From positions 1,612,001 through 1,676,000 of the forward strand of contig NZ_JAANOU010000001.1 of the NCBI RefSeq assembly GCF_011758765.1: a stretch of 64,000 nucleotides of DNA. The letters are read 5' to 3'. Both the position numbers and the translations under genes were made by a program. Under the pieces are notes generated by a model that saw only the letters and a program-made list of their open reading frames with translations, searched no databases and was not told where the DNA came from. This DNA comes from Amycolatopsis viridis (GTDB lineage: Bacteria > Actinomycetota > Actinomycetes > Mycobacteriales > Pseudonocardiaceae). This document shows positions 9,099 to 17,183 of the stretch, in pieces. Within the stretch, counting starts at the first letter, position 1. Every line of letters starts with the position of its first letter.

Positions 9099-9836
9099 GT
9101 GGGTGGGGTCGCGGTCGTGACGGGCGCGGGGTCGGGAATCGGCCGCGAGGTGGCGCGGGAGCTGCTGCGCGCGGGCTACCGCGTGGCGCTGAGCGGCCGG
9201 CGGCCCGGTCCGCTGGAGGAAACCGCGGCCGGAGCGCCGGACGCCCTCGTCCACGCGGCGGACGTGGCCGACCCCGCCCAGGTCCAGGCCCTCTTCGAGG
9301 CGGTGGCGGACCGCTGGGGCCGGGTCGACGTGCTGTTCAACAACGCCGGCACGTTCGGCCCGGCCGGTGACCCGGACGACATCCCGGTCGAGGCGTGGCA
9401 GCAGACGGTGGCGGTCAACCTGACCGGCGCGTTCCTGTGCGCGCGGGAGGCGTTCCGGATGATGAAGCACCAGGACCCGCGCGGCGGCCGCATCATCAAC
9501 AACGGCTCCATCTCGGCGCACGCGCCGCGCCCCGGAAGCGTCGCGTACACGGCGACGAAGCACGCGATCACCGGACTGACGAAGTCGCTGTCCCTGGATG
9601 GGCGCCCGTACGACATCGCGTGTGGCCAACTCGACATCGGCAACGCGGCAACGGACATGACGGCCGGCATCGCGCGCGGCGCCCGCCAAGCGGACGGCCG
9701 CGAGCTGCCCGAACCCACCTTCGACGCCAGACACGTGGCCGAAGCCGTCCGGTACATGGCGGACCTGCCACTGACCGCGAACGTGCAGTTCATGACGGTG
9801 ACGGCCACGAAGATGCCGTTCATCGGCCGAGGCTGA
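9099..9836 (+). CDS. Short-chain dehydrogenase/reductase
   Basis: 245 residues, classical SDR. Cofactor motif TGAGSGIG is at residues 8-15, NNAG near 83, and the catalytic set is Ser in [12 protein letters not shown] plus YTATK near 150. The GTG start at 9099 has GGGAGG six bases upstream. Substrate unknown. The segment GGRIINNGS...[16 protein letters not shown] is closely repeated in the SDR at 26476-27240, so the two are paralogues of one subfamily. Co-transcribed with the upstream quinone reductase by spacing. Confidence 0.88.
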   Translation: MGGVAVVTGAGSGIGREVARELLRAGYRVALSGRRPGPLEETAAGAPDALVHAADVADPAQVQALFEAVADRWGRVDVLFNNAGTFGPAGDPDDIPVEAWQQTVAVNLTGAFLCAREAFRMMKHQDPRGGRIINNGSISAHAPRPGSVAYTATKHAITGLTKSLSLDGRPYDIACGQLDIGNAATDMTAGIARGARQADGRELPEPTFDARHVAEAVRYMADLPLTANVQFMTVTATKMPFIGRG

Positions 9837-9921
9837 AACGTTCCCCCGCCATCCGGCGATAGGGGAAGTGACGTTGACTAAACTGCCAGGTCAGAACAGC
9901 CGGCGGGGTCGTCGGCGCCAG

Positions 9922-9995
9922 GCCCTCGTAGCTCAGCCGGATAGAGCAAGAGCCTTCTAATCTCTAGGTCGCAGGTTCGAGTCCTGCCGGGGGCA
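9922..9995 (+). tRNA. tRNA-Arg (anticodon UCU)
   Basis: A complete cloverleaf can be drawn: acceptor GCCCTCG pairs with CGGGGGC (one G-U), D stem GCTC/GAGC, anticodon loop CTTCTAA with TCT at the anticodon position, T stem GCAGG/CCTGC with TTCGAGT loop, discriminator A. CCA is not encoded. The 3' half of this gene faces an eroded integrase gene, consistent with use as an integration target. Confidence 0.95.
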
Positions 9996-10001
9996 CATCT
10001 T

Positions 10002-10044
10002 GGCCGGTCAGGACCCCGACATCCGATCAAGGCCCTGACCGGCC
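10002..10044. terminator. Hairpin after tRNA-Arg
   Basis: GGCCGGTCAGG and CCTGACCGGCC form a perfect 11-bp stem around a 21-base loop, seven bases after the tRNA. No T-run follows. It may terminate the tRNA transcript and the converging integrase remnant, or be a recombination-related repeat. Confidence 0.6.
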
Positions 10045-10421
10045 CATGCTCAACCCTCGTTTTTCGGCGGCTCGATCGCGGGTCGCGCTACGCCGCTTGA
10101 GCAAGTCCATGACCCAGCTCGGCGGCTGGATGGTGCGCATTCCGGCGATGGTCTTGGTGTGTTCCTGGACCAGCACCCCGCGGCCGGCGACCCGGATGAC
10201 CGTTCCCCCGAACGTCACGGTGCCCTGCTCGAAGTCGAGATCGTCCCAGGTGAGGGCCAGCAGCTCACGAGCCCGGACAGCACGTCCACCATGTCGACGA
10301 GGTCCCATCGGCCGGCATCCGCCGAGGCGTGGAAGACGTCGAGCACCTGGCCGATCGTCTTGTCGTTGACCAGGCGTTCCCGCCTGCGCTTCTTCTTACC
10401 CAGGCTCTCGATCCCCCGGAC
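10027..10421 (-). pseudogene. Tyrosine recombinase (integrase) remnant
   Basis: Two reading frames on the minus strand join into one integrase segment. The upstream part contains DKTIGQVLDVFHASADAGRW; the downstream part, after a frameshift near 10265-10280, contains RARELLALTWDDLDFEQG, matching the region around the first catalytic arginine of phage-type integrases. The C-terminal catalytic H-x-x-R and tyrosine are absent and the N-terminal arm-binding domain is mostly gone. It lies head-on next to the tRNA-Arg gene, the usual layout for an integrase that used that tRNA as attB. Confidence 0.7.
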
Positions 10422-10439
10422 CGGACAATCTTGACGCGC

Positions 10440-10800
10440 CCCCAGCGGTCGCCGCCCGTCGGGCCGGTGAACGCGTCGGAGACCGCCGCCCCGCATTGAC
10501 CGGCGAACAATCCGCTCACCTCACCTGGGTCGACCACGCCTGCGCACTGCTCGCCGAACGAGACCCCCAACTCACCATCCTCGATGTCACCGAGCTCGAT
10601 CCGGTCGACACCCGCCACGCTATTCACGCCACCCTCCGTCAGATCAGCCAGACGGGCGACATCGACCTGGTCTCGTGTGCGGGGCACCACGAAACCGCTG
10701 AGCCTGTCTCCTGCGCTGAGTCCTGCCCATCCGCGCCGAGTCGAAACCGACAGTCCGAAACGATGACCACGTTGGCAAAGCCACTGCGAGCACGCCGCCC
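10440..10800. other. Degraded coding sequence of unknown origin
   Basis: The plus strand carries an uninterrupted stretch with coding-like composition (peptide containing LTWVDHACALLAERDPQLTILDVTELDP near 10510-10590), without a convincing start. I do not recognise it. It sits between the integrase relic and the phosphotransferase relic, so it is probably part of the same decayed island. Confidence 0.35.
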
Positions 10801-11590
10801 CCATCGACCTGCTCGGCGCCCTGCGCATCGCCCGTGCCGCCGGAGCCGACGCACTGGCCGCCACGACCGACCGGCAGCGCGTCGAGCGCGAGTGGCACGG
10901 CCTCACCCACGTCGCCGCCCTGGGCAGCGCACCGAAAGCGCTGTGGCTCGACCAGGACCCTGGCCCTCGGCATGACGCTGCTGCCCGGCTCCCCGATCCT
11001 CGACGTCCTCGACCCGGCGTCGGCCATCAAGTCGTTCGCCAACACCACCCGCGCTCTCCAGAGGATTCCGCTGACAGAGCCGCTGGCCAGTCTGGAGCGC
11101 GTCGACTCCATCGGCCCCTCCATCGCCCGGCTCGCCGATGTCCGGCCCGGCCAGCTCGCCGACGCCGCCGACGATTCCCAGACCCCAGAGATGCTCGCTC
11201 GCCTGCACCGCTGGGGAGAACAGCGGCGACGCCGAACTGCTCGCGCAGCCCGCTGCCCGCGTCTACTCCCGTGGCGACGCAAATCTGCTCAACTGGCTCC
11301 ACGATTGGCGAGTCCACTATGTCGCGGACTTCGAGTTCAGCGGCTTCTCCGATATCGCCATCGACGCCGCCGACCACATCGAGCAGATCGGCGCCCGATT
11401 CATTCCCGACGAAGTCTGGGCCGGCGCCGAAGCCACCTCGGCGTCACGCCGGAGAACCGCGCCCGGTTCGCGGCCGCGCAGCGCACCATCGCGCTGCGCT
11501 GGCTCGCCGTGCTTTGGAAGCCGCGCACCAAGCGGGTCGAGGAGTTCACCGCGCAGTACGAGTGGGTTTGGGCCCGTGCTGGTGCGGGAG
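10801..11590 (+). pseudogene. Aminoglycoside-phosphotransferase-like gene, frameshifted
   Basis: Pieces in several plus-strand frames follow the order of an APH/choline-kinase-fold protein: DLLGALRIARAAG and EREWHGLTHVAALG near 10805-10930; MTLLPGSPILDVLDP near 10970; then the catalytic-loop equivalent SRGDANLLNWLHD and metal-binding DFEFSGFSDIAIDAADH near 11260-11370; then RTIALRWLAVLW near 11490-11515. At least three frame changes are needed to read through, so it is a pseudogene. Substrate class cannot be told. Confidence 0.6.
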
Positions 11591-11870
11591 GCGGATTCGT
11601 AGAGCATCCGCAAGAGTCTTCTCCCGCAGCGGCACGCCCCGCGTCGGCACAGCCGGTCGATCCGGGAGCGCGACACGGCCTTGGTGTCCTTATTGTTGTT
11701 TCGCGCTGCCGTTCGATGGATGCCGGCCGTTCCGGCGCGGTCCAGTTCTGTTTGTCGGCGCACCAGGCCAGCCAGGAGCCGATCGCGGCGCGATTGCGCT
11801 CTCGCCGGGTTGATCCTTCTGCGGGGTGGGTGCGACGTGCTCGTTTCGCTCTATGACAAGCTGTTCGTCC
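11585..11870 (-). pseudogene. Second tyrosine-recombinase fragment
   Basis: Minus-strand peptides WLAWCADKQNWTAPERP and SRSRIDRLCRR...PLREKTL, then in another frame RMLYESASRTS, match in order the SAM-like N-terminal domain and the start of the catalytic domain of actinobacterial site-specific integrases. The gene is frameshifted around 11605-11620 and cut off where the phosphotransferase relic ends. It differs from the integrase relic at 10027-10421, so two elements have been here or one was rearranged. Confidence 0.55.
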
Positions 11871-11879
11871 GCACGCCGG

Positions 11880-12707
11880 TCACCTGAACGCGGCGGCGTT
11901 GCGTGCCGCCCAGTCCGCGAACGGACGCGGCGCGCGGCCCAGCATCTGTTCGATGTCGGGGCTCACCTGCTGGATCACGGCGGGTGGCGTGCCAAGCAGG
12001 TCCAGGGTGTTCTCCACGACTGGCTCGGGCATGAATCGCACCATTGCGGACTTGGCCTCGGCGCGGGTCAGTTCCACGAACTCCACCGGTTCGCCCACTG
12101 CGTCGCCGATCGCCGCGGCTTGCTCACGGGGTGAGATCGGGGCAGGCCCGGTCAGGTCGTAGATCTTGCCGACGTGGCCGGGTTTCCGCAGCACCACCGC
12201 CGCGACGTCGGCGATGTCGAGCGGGTCGACGGCCGGCAGTGCGACGTCCCCGAACGGAGCCGCAACAATTCGTTGCGTGCGCACTGAATCCGCCCACTGG
12301 AAGGCGTTGGAGCTGAAGTTGCCGGGGCGCAGCATCGTCCACTCCAGGCCCGACGCGGTCACGGCGTCCTCCAGTTCGGAGGAATGGTTGCCGCTGCTGA
12401 CGCCTTGCGAGGACAGCAGAACAACGCGGCGGACGCCGGCGGCCCGCGCGACGTCCATGACCTCGCCGAGGTTGCCGCCGGAGCTCACGAAATCGCCTGA
12501 GGTCAGCAGGAACACCGCGTCGGCGCCGTCGAACGCGCCCTTAAGGTTCACCGGTTGGGCCAGATCTCCTTGCCAGACACGGACTCCCGCTGGCACGTCT
12601 GTCTCGGAGATGCGCCGCGACACCGCCGTCACTACTTCTCCCGCGGCCGCCAGCGCCTGCACCAGCGGCCGTCCGACATTTCCGGTTGCTCCCGTAATCA
12701 CGATCAT
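11880..12707 (-). CDS. NmrA-like NAD(P)-binding protein
   Basis: 275 residues, atypical extended SDR. The N-terminal motif MIVITGATGNVGRPLV is the NAD(P) site. Catalytic YxxxK is not evident, as in NmrA/HSCARG and QorB-type proteins that act as quinone reductases or redox sensors. The start at 12707 is set by the glycine motif needing to be at the very N-terminus. It diverges from an HxlR regulator over a 67-base gap; this pairing is common and suggests HxlR represses it until an electrophile or disulfide stress appears. Confidence 0.88.
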   Translation of the reverse strand: MIVITGATGNVGRPLVQALAAAGEVVTAVSRRISETDVPAGVRVWQGDLAQPVNLKGAFDGADAVFLLTSGDFVSSGGNLGEVMDVARAAGVRRVVLLSSQGVSSGNHSSELEDAVTASGLEWTMLRPGNFSSNAFQWADSVRTQRIVAAPFGDVALPAVDPLDIADVAAVVLRKPGHVGKIYDLTGPAPISPREQAAAIGDAVGEPVEFVELTRAEAKSAMVRFMPEPVVENTLDLLGTPPAVIQQVSPDIEQMLGRAPRPFADWAARNAAAFR

Positions 12708-12730
12708 GCGGACGACGCTAGCAACCGTTG

Positions 12731-12745
12731 TATAGTAGGTACCTA
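12731..12745. promoter_or_regulatory. Promoter/operator between NmrA and HxlR genes
   Basis: TATAGT at 12731-12736 resembles a -10 element and runs into the 10-base palindrome TAGGTACCTA at 12736-12745. The location between divergent genes makes it the most likely HxlR operator, controlling both. Confidence 0.5.
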
Positions 12746-12774
12746 GAGGAAAGTATTGGACCGGAAGGGCAATC

Positions 12775-13152
12775 GTGACCGAGACCACAGTGGTGCGGGA
12801 CTCCGCATGCGAGATCTCGCCGGTCGTCGACATCGTGTTCAGCCGCTGGACCACGCCCATTCTGTGGGCGCTCAACAACCATGGCAGGCAGCGGTTCGTG
12901 GAGCTGGAACGGCGAATCGGCGCGATCACGCCGAAGGTGCTCACTCAGCGGTTACGGCAGCTCGAACGCGACGGCCTGATCACTCGTACCTATCACGCCG
13001 AGGTGCCACCGCGGGTCGAGTACGAGATCAGTGCGCTCGGCCGCAGCCTCGGTCCGCTGTTCGCGACGTTGTCGCGCTGGGCCACGGCGAACCTGGACCA
13101 CGTCGAGCAGGCGCGTCGCGAGTACGACGAGGCCGGCCTGCCCCGGCCGTAG
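12775..13152 (+). CDS. HxlR-family transcriptional regulator
   Basis: 125 residues, one winged helix-turn-helix of the HxlR type: CEISPVVDIVFSRWTTPILWAL at the start with the conserved early cysteine at residue 12, then RFVELERRIGAITPKVLTQRLRQLERDGLI and a beta wing YHAEVPPRVEYEIS. The conserved cysteine is the redox/electrophile sensor in characterised relatives. GTG start with GGAAGGG upstream. Probably controls the divergent NmrA-like gene. Confidence 0.9.
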   Translation: MTETTVVRDSACEISPVVDIVFSRWTTPILWALNNHGRQRFVELERRIGAITPKVLTQRLRQLERDGLITRTYHAEVPPRVEYEISALGRSLGPLFATLSRWATANLDHVEQARREYDEAGLPRP

Positions 13153-13532
13153 AACGGTTCCCCAACATCCGCCAGGTCTACCCGCCCGAACGCGAAGCCC
13201 TCGGCGTGGTCGCGCTCGGCCTCTGGGACCACCGACACGTCCAAGCCGTCCACGCCCATGCCGCGCAGGAACCGGATCTTGTCCAGCTCGCCCTTGATCC
13301 CGCCGGGCGAGTAAGTGGTGGAGCCGCGGTGCAGCTCCACCATCCGTGACACGTCACCACGAGGCACCATTCGAATCCCCGTAGCGCGCCAGAGAAACGA
13401 GAATATCGAGGTGGGGGTCCACCTGCGGTTCTGGCCCCCGCGGCGCGGGGCGGGCGCGTCACCCTTCACGTGGTCGGCGACGCGCGCTCCAGGAATCGCA
13501 GCACGGCCAGGACTCGCCGGTGATCGCCCTTC
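13153..13532. other. Intergenic gap with a possible gene remnant
   Basis: About 380 bases. On the minus strand near 13190-13340 a peptide beginning MVELHRGSTTYSPGG and continuing KIRFLRGMGVDGLDVS has the rhythm of the first helix/strand of a GH13 alpha-amylase-fold protein, but no rest of a gene is present. This may be a remnant; I could not confirm it. Nothing else was recognised. Confidence 0.3.
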
Positions 13533-13886
13533 GTGCTGGCCGGGCTCGCGATGATCCCGTGGGTGTTCTACCTCTCGGTCACCCTGCCGGCCAGCGCGCG
13601 GGACGCGCACTGGTCGCTCGCCTGGGTCGGCCTGGACAGCTGCGAGGCGCTGGCGCTGTTCGCCACCGGCCGGTTCCTGCTGCGGCGGGACAACCGGTGC
13701 ATGCTGACCGCGGTCGGCACCGCGGTGCTGCTGCTCGTGGACGCCTGGTTCGACGTCACCTCGGCCGCGTCCGCCGCGGACCTGGCCACTGCGATCGTCA
13801 CGGCGGTCTTCGTCGAGATCCCGATCGCGCTGGTCTGCGCCGTGCTCGCCGCGCGCGTCCTGCGCACCCCGTTCCCGCGCGGCTGA
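13533..13886 (+). CDS. Four-helix membrane protein, 5' end uncertain
   Basis: 117 residues with four hydrophobic segments (LAGLAMIPWVFYLSV; EALALFATGRFLL; AVGTAVLLLVDAWFDV; ATAIVTAVFVEIPIALVCAVLAA), a small actinobacterial integral membrane family of unknown role. The HWSLAWVGLDSCEA and LLLVDAWFDVTSAAS stretches are the conserved parts. The GTG at 13533 has no ribosome site and an in-frame TGA lies only 12 bases before it, so the natural N-terminus may have been lost to a point mutation. Confidence 0.55.
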   Translation: MLAGLAMIPWVFYLSVTLPASARDAHWSLAWVGLDSCEALALFATGRFLLRRDNRCMLTAVGTAVLLLVDAWFDVTSAASAADLATAIVTAVFVEIPIALVCAVLAARVLRTPFPRG

Positions 13887-14056
13887 CCGGCCGACGCGTG
13901 TCCGTTCCGTTCGCGCCCTGTCGCGCGTCACCGAGCAGAGCTGACCGATGCCGCTCATCAGCCGTCCCCCGGGCGAGACCGTCCTCGCCGGCGGCGCTGG
14001 CCTGGGTGGATGCCCAGACCGAGCGGCTCGGGGTGGCAGTGTCGCCCACGAACGGG

Positions 14057-14761
14057 TCAGATGCCGAACGTCGCCACCGGCGCCGTGGTGGGCTGGGGTG
14101 AGCCGCCCGCGGGTTCGACGGTCATCGCGATCTGCCGGACTCCTCGCAGCCCGTCGAACAGCAGGGGCTCGCCGCCGAGGACGCCGATCGAGCGCGGGGT
14201 GCCGCCGACGATGGTCCACGCCTGGTAGGCCGAGCCGGGAGGTGTGGCGGGCATGCCGGATACCAGCAGCAGCCCCCGGTCCAGCCGCTGCGAGACCAGC
14301 ACGCTGCCGTGCTGCCCGGGCACGGCACGCAGATCCGGCGCCGACAGCAGTTCGGCGATCGCGTTGTCGCGGGCCTGGGTCTGGGCCAGCTCGCTGCGGG
14401 CGGCCGTGAGCTGGCCGGAGGTGCGGACCGCCACCACGCCGAGCCCGGCCGCCACCGCGACGGCGACCGCCGCGGCCACCGACACGAGGCGCAGCGCGAG
14501 GCGACGACGCGGCCTGCCGGACGTGACCGGTGGGTCTTGGCGCGTCTCGGCGATCCGGGTGAGGACCTGCGACTTCAGGTCCGGCGGCGGGGGCTGCGAC
14601 ACGGCGAGCCCGAGGCGGGCGGTGGTGGCCCGCAGTTCGGCGACCTCCTGGGTGCACTCGGCGCATTCGGCCATGTGCCGTTCGAACCGGCGCCGCTCCA
14701 CCTCGTCCAGCGCGTCCAGCGCGTACGCACCGGTGAGCAGGTGCACGTCGGGCGTGGTCAT
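14057..14761 (-). CDS. rskA: Anti-sigma-K factor RskA
   Basis: 234 residues. The cytoplasmic N-terminal zinc-binding anti-sigma domain has the H-x3-C-x2-C signature in HMAECAECTQEV near residues 29-40. One transmembrane helix (LVSVAAAVAVAVAAGLGVVAV) is near residue 95, then the extracytoplasmic RskA domain with VLVSQRLDRGLLLVSGMPA and AYQAWTIVGG. It holds SigK inactive at the membrane until a redox or proteolytic signal. Overlaps the sigK stop by 4 bases, so it is translationally coupled. Confidence 0.93.
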   Translation of the reverse strand: MTTPDVHLLTGAYALDALDEVERRRFERHMAECAECTQEVAELRATTARLGLAVSQPPPPDLKSQVLTRIAETRQDPPVTSGRPRRRLALRLVSVAAAVAVAVAAGLGVVAVRTSGQLTAARSELAQTQARDNAIAELLSAPDLRAVPGQHGSVLVSQRLDRGLLLVSGMPATPPGSAYQAWTIVGGTPRSIGVLGGEPLLFDGLRGVRQIAMTVEPAGGSPQPTTAPVATFGI

Positions 14762-15351
14762 CGGGTCACCCCCAGGCAGTCCCGCAGGCGGATCAGCCCG
14801 TCCCGCAACCGCGTCTTGATCGTCCCCAGCGGACAGTCCAGCAGCTCGGCGACCTCCGGGTAGGTTTTGCCGCCGTAGTAGGCCAGCACGACGGACTCGC
14901 GCTGCAGCTCGGTCAGCGTGGACAGGCAGCGGCGCACCTGCTCACGCTCCAGCCGGGCGGTCACCGCCTCCGCAACCTCGTCGAACTCCCGCCCCGATGC
15001 CATCGCCTGCGTCTTCTGCTCGCGGTCCACGCGGGCTTGCGCCGACCGCACCCGGTCGACCGCCCGGCGGTGCGCCAGCGTCAGCGCCCAGTTCACCGCG
15101 CTGCCCCGCGCGGGATCGAAACGCGCCGCGGTCCGCCACAGCTCCACCAGTACCTCCTGCGTGACCTCCTCCGACTGGGCCACATCACGCACCACCCGGC
15201 GCACGACGCCGTACACCGGCCCCGCCACCACCTCGTACAGCTGCTCGAACGCGACCTCACTGCCCCGAGCCACCTCGACGAGCAGGTCGTCGGCGCCCAG
15301 GCCGGCGCTGCCCGGCGCAGGCGCCGGGACTGCCCGCACGGAGTCATCCAT
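14758..15351 (-). CDS. sigK: ECF RNA polymerase sigma factor SigK
   Basis: 197 residues. Region 2 (FEQLYEVVAGPVYGVVRRVV...EVTQEVLVELWRTAARFDP) and region 4 (LTELQRESVVLAYYGGKTYPEVAELLDCPLGTIKTRLRDGLIRLRDCL) are complete. The assignment to SigK rather than another ECF group rests on the coupled rskA and the neighbouring fasciclin and molybdopterin oxidoreductase genes, the same kind of regulon as mycobacterial SigK. A matching promoter lies 42 bases upstream, suggesting autoregulation. Confidence 0.92.
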   Translation of the reverse strand: MDDSVRAVPAPAPGSAGLGADDLLVEVARGSEVAFEQLYEVVAGPVYGVVRRVVRDVAQSEEVTQEVLVELWRTAARFDPARGSAVNWALTLAHRRAVDRVRSAQARVDREQKTQAMASGREFDEVAEAVTARLEREQVRRCLSTLTELQRESVVLAYYGGKTYPEVAELLDCPLGTIKTRLRDGLIRLRDCLGVTR

Positions 15352-15392
15352 CGCCCCATCCTCTCCCGGCGGGAGTGCGCCGGACAGGTGTG

Positions 15393-15420
15393 ATTCGCAC
15401 CGCGCGGCGCCGCGGATTGG
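15393..15420 (-). promoter_or_regulatory. SigK-type promoter of sigK-rskA
   Basis: Read on the minus strand: CCAATC, a 16-base spacer, then GCGAAT, ending 42 bases before the sigK start codon. The mycobacterial SigK consensus, as I recall it, is CCATCC with a similar spacer and CCGAAT. The same pattern occurs twice more in this locus. Confidence 0.6.
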
Positions 15421-15436
15421 CCTGTTCAGCGGTCCG

Positions 15437-15448
15437 GGAAATATTTCC
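15437..15448. promoter_or_regulatory. 12-bp palindrome GGAAATATTTCC
   Basis: Perfect AT-centred palindrome in the divergent region between sigK and the molybdopterin oxidoreductase, lying between the two opposed SigK-type promoters. A candidate operator for an additional regulator; none is encoded next to it. Confidence 0.4.
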
Positions 15449-15459
15449 GCCGCCCGGGA

Positions 15460-15487
15460 CCAATACTCCGGGCCGTGGGCTCCGAAG
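15460..15487 (+). promoter_or_regulatory. SigK-type promoter of the molybdopterin oxidoreductase
   Basis: CCAATA, 16-base spacer, CCGAAG. The -10 element ends 7 bases before the ATG at 15495, so transcription would begin at or next to the start codon and give a leaderless mRNA, which is common in actinobacteria. Confidence 0.5.
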
Positions 15488-15494
15488 ACCGGAC

Positions 15495-17066
15495 ATGACT
15501 GCGCGCGATCCGACCACGACGGAACCTCCGGCCCGGACGAGGCCGGGTGTGCTGGTGGCGGCCTTGTGCGGGGTGCTGGCGTTGCTGGCCGCCCTGGCGG
15601 TGGGGCATCTCGTCGCGGGGTTCATCAGCGTCAACGCCTCTCCGTACCTGGCGGTGGGCAACGGGGCGATCGATCTGACCCCGGTGGAGTTGAAGGACTT
15701 CGCCGTTCGCACGTTCGGCACGCACGACAAGCTGGTGCTGCTGTCCGGTATGGCGGTGGTGTCGGTGGGGACCGCCGCGCTGGCCGGGCTCGCGTCGCGG
15801 CGTTCGCCGTGGCCCGGCACCGCCGTGGTCGCCCTGTTCGGGGTGGTGGGGATCGTCGCGGTCGCGGTCCGCCCGGACCTCGGACCGGTCGCGATCCTCG
15901 CCCCGCTCGCGAGCCTGGTGGCGGGGGTGGGAGTGTTCCGGCTGCTGCACCGGGCGGCGCGAACCCGGAGCGGCGGACGTGACGAGCCAGGGGCAGGCAA
16001 GTCCCGGCGATCGTTCCTGGTCACCGGCGCGGGGGTGCTGGCGGGCTCGGCGGTGGCCGGAGTGGGGGGCCAGCTCCTGGGTTCCGCCCGCGACGCCACG
16101 GCGTCCCGGGCGGCGGTGGGCCGGCTGGTGCCCGTGCGCACGGCTCCGGCGATCCCGGCCGACGCGGACTTCGCCAAGCTCGGCACCCCACCGTTCCTGA
16201 CCCCCAACCGGGAGTTCTACCGGGTGGACACCGCACTGACCGTGCCGCAGGTGCGCACCGAGGACTGGTCGCTGCGCATCCACGGCATGGTGGAGGCGGA
16301 GAAGACCTACCGCTATTCCGACATCCGCAACCGGCCCCTCGTCGAGCGCACCATCACGATGACGTGCGTGTCCAACGAAGTCGGGGGACCGTACGTGTCC
16401 ACGGCGAACTTCGTCGGTGTCGATCTGGCGGACCTGCTGGAGGAAGCCGGTGTGAAGCGCGGAGCGGAGCAGTTGTTGTCGTCCAGTGTGGACGGGTGGA
16501 CCTCCGGGACCCCGGTGGCGGCGGTGCTGGACCGTGGTCGTGGTACGATGCTGGCGCTGGGTATGAACGGGGAACCGTTACCGCTGGAGCACGGCTTTCC
16601 CGCCCGGCTGGTGACTCCCGGCCTGTACGGGTATGTGTCGGCGACCAAGTGGGTCGTCGACCTGGAGGTCACCACGTGGGCGGCGCGGCAGGCGTACTGG
16701 CTCGAGCGCGGCTGGGGTGAGCAGGCGCCGATCAAGACCGAGTCCCGGATCGACACACCAACAGGGTTCCAGAAACTGCCCGCCGGAACGGTGCGCGTCG
16801 CGGGCGTGGCCTGGGCCCAGCACACCGGCATCGACAAGGTGGAAGTCCGGCTCGACAACGGGCCCTGGCAGCAGGCGACGCTTTCCGCACAGGTCGATGT
16901 GGACACCTGGCGTATGTGGTGGTCCGAATTGGAGGTCCGCCCTGGCTTGCATCAGGTCACCTGCCGTGCCGTCGATCGCAGTGGCTACACCCAGACTCAG
17001 GACCGTGCCGGCACCGTTCCCGACGGAGCCACCGGCTGGCACACCATCACCTTCACCGCGAAGTGA
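15495..17066 (+). CDS. Membrane-anchored molybdopterin oxidoreductase (sulfite-oxidase family)
   Basis: 523 residues. Four hydrophobic segments fill residues 18-160, then a Tat-like SRRSFLVTGAGVLAG segment, then the oxidoreductase molybdopterin domain from about residue 220. The Mo-ligating cysteine is in TMTCVSNEVGG near residue 295. A Mo-co dimerisation domain (VRVAGVAWAQHTGIDKVEVRLD) forms the C-terminus, so the catalytic part probably faces outside. Physiological substrate unknown; MsrP-like repair of oxidised methionine or sulfite oxidation are possible. Start chosen from the leaderless promoter fit. Confidence 0.88.
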   Translation: MTARDPTTTEPPARTRPGVLVAALCGVLALLAALAVGHLVAGFISVNASPYLAVGNGAIDLTPVELKDFAVRTFGTHDKLVLLSGMAVVSVGTAALAGLASRRSPWPGTAVVALFGVVGIVAVAVRPDLGPVAILAPLASLVAGVGVFRLLHRAARTRSGGRDEPGAGKSRRSFLVTGAGVLAGSAVAGVGGQLLGSARDATASRAAVGRLVPVRTAPAIPADADFAKLGTPPFLTPNREFYRVDTALTVPQVRTEDWSLRIHGMVEAEKTYRYSDIRNRPLVERTITMTCVSNEVGGPYVSTANFVGVDLADLLEEAGVKRGAEQLLSSSVDGWTSGTPVAAVLDRGRGTMLALGMNGEPLPLEHGFPARLVTPGLYGYVSATKWVVDLEVTTWAARQAYWLERGWGEQAPIKTESRIDTPTGFQKLPAGTVRVAGVAWAQHTGIDKVEVRLDNGPWQQATLSAQVDVDTWRMWWSELEVRPGLHQVTCRAVDRSGYTQTQDRAGTVPDGATGWHTITFTAK

Positions 17067-17093
17067 GAACCTTCGGTATTTCCCCAGTTTCCG

Positions 17094-17121
17094 CCAATCC
17101 GGTGCCGCACCGGCTTCGAAT
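17094..17121 (+). promoter_or_regulatory. SigK-type promoter of the fasciclin gene
   Basis: CCAATC, 16-base spacer, TCGAAT. The first element and spacer are the same length as in the sigK promoter. A short inverted repeat CCGGTG-CCG-CACCGG lies within the spacer. Confidence 0.55.
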
Positions 17122-17183
17122 AGCGGATGACAGCACGGACACGGCCCTTCGCCCCCGTGACACCTTGGAATGGAGTGATTGTT

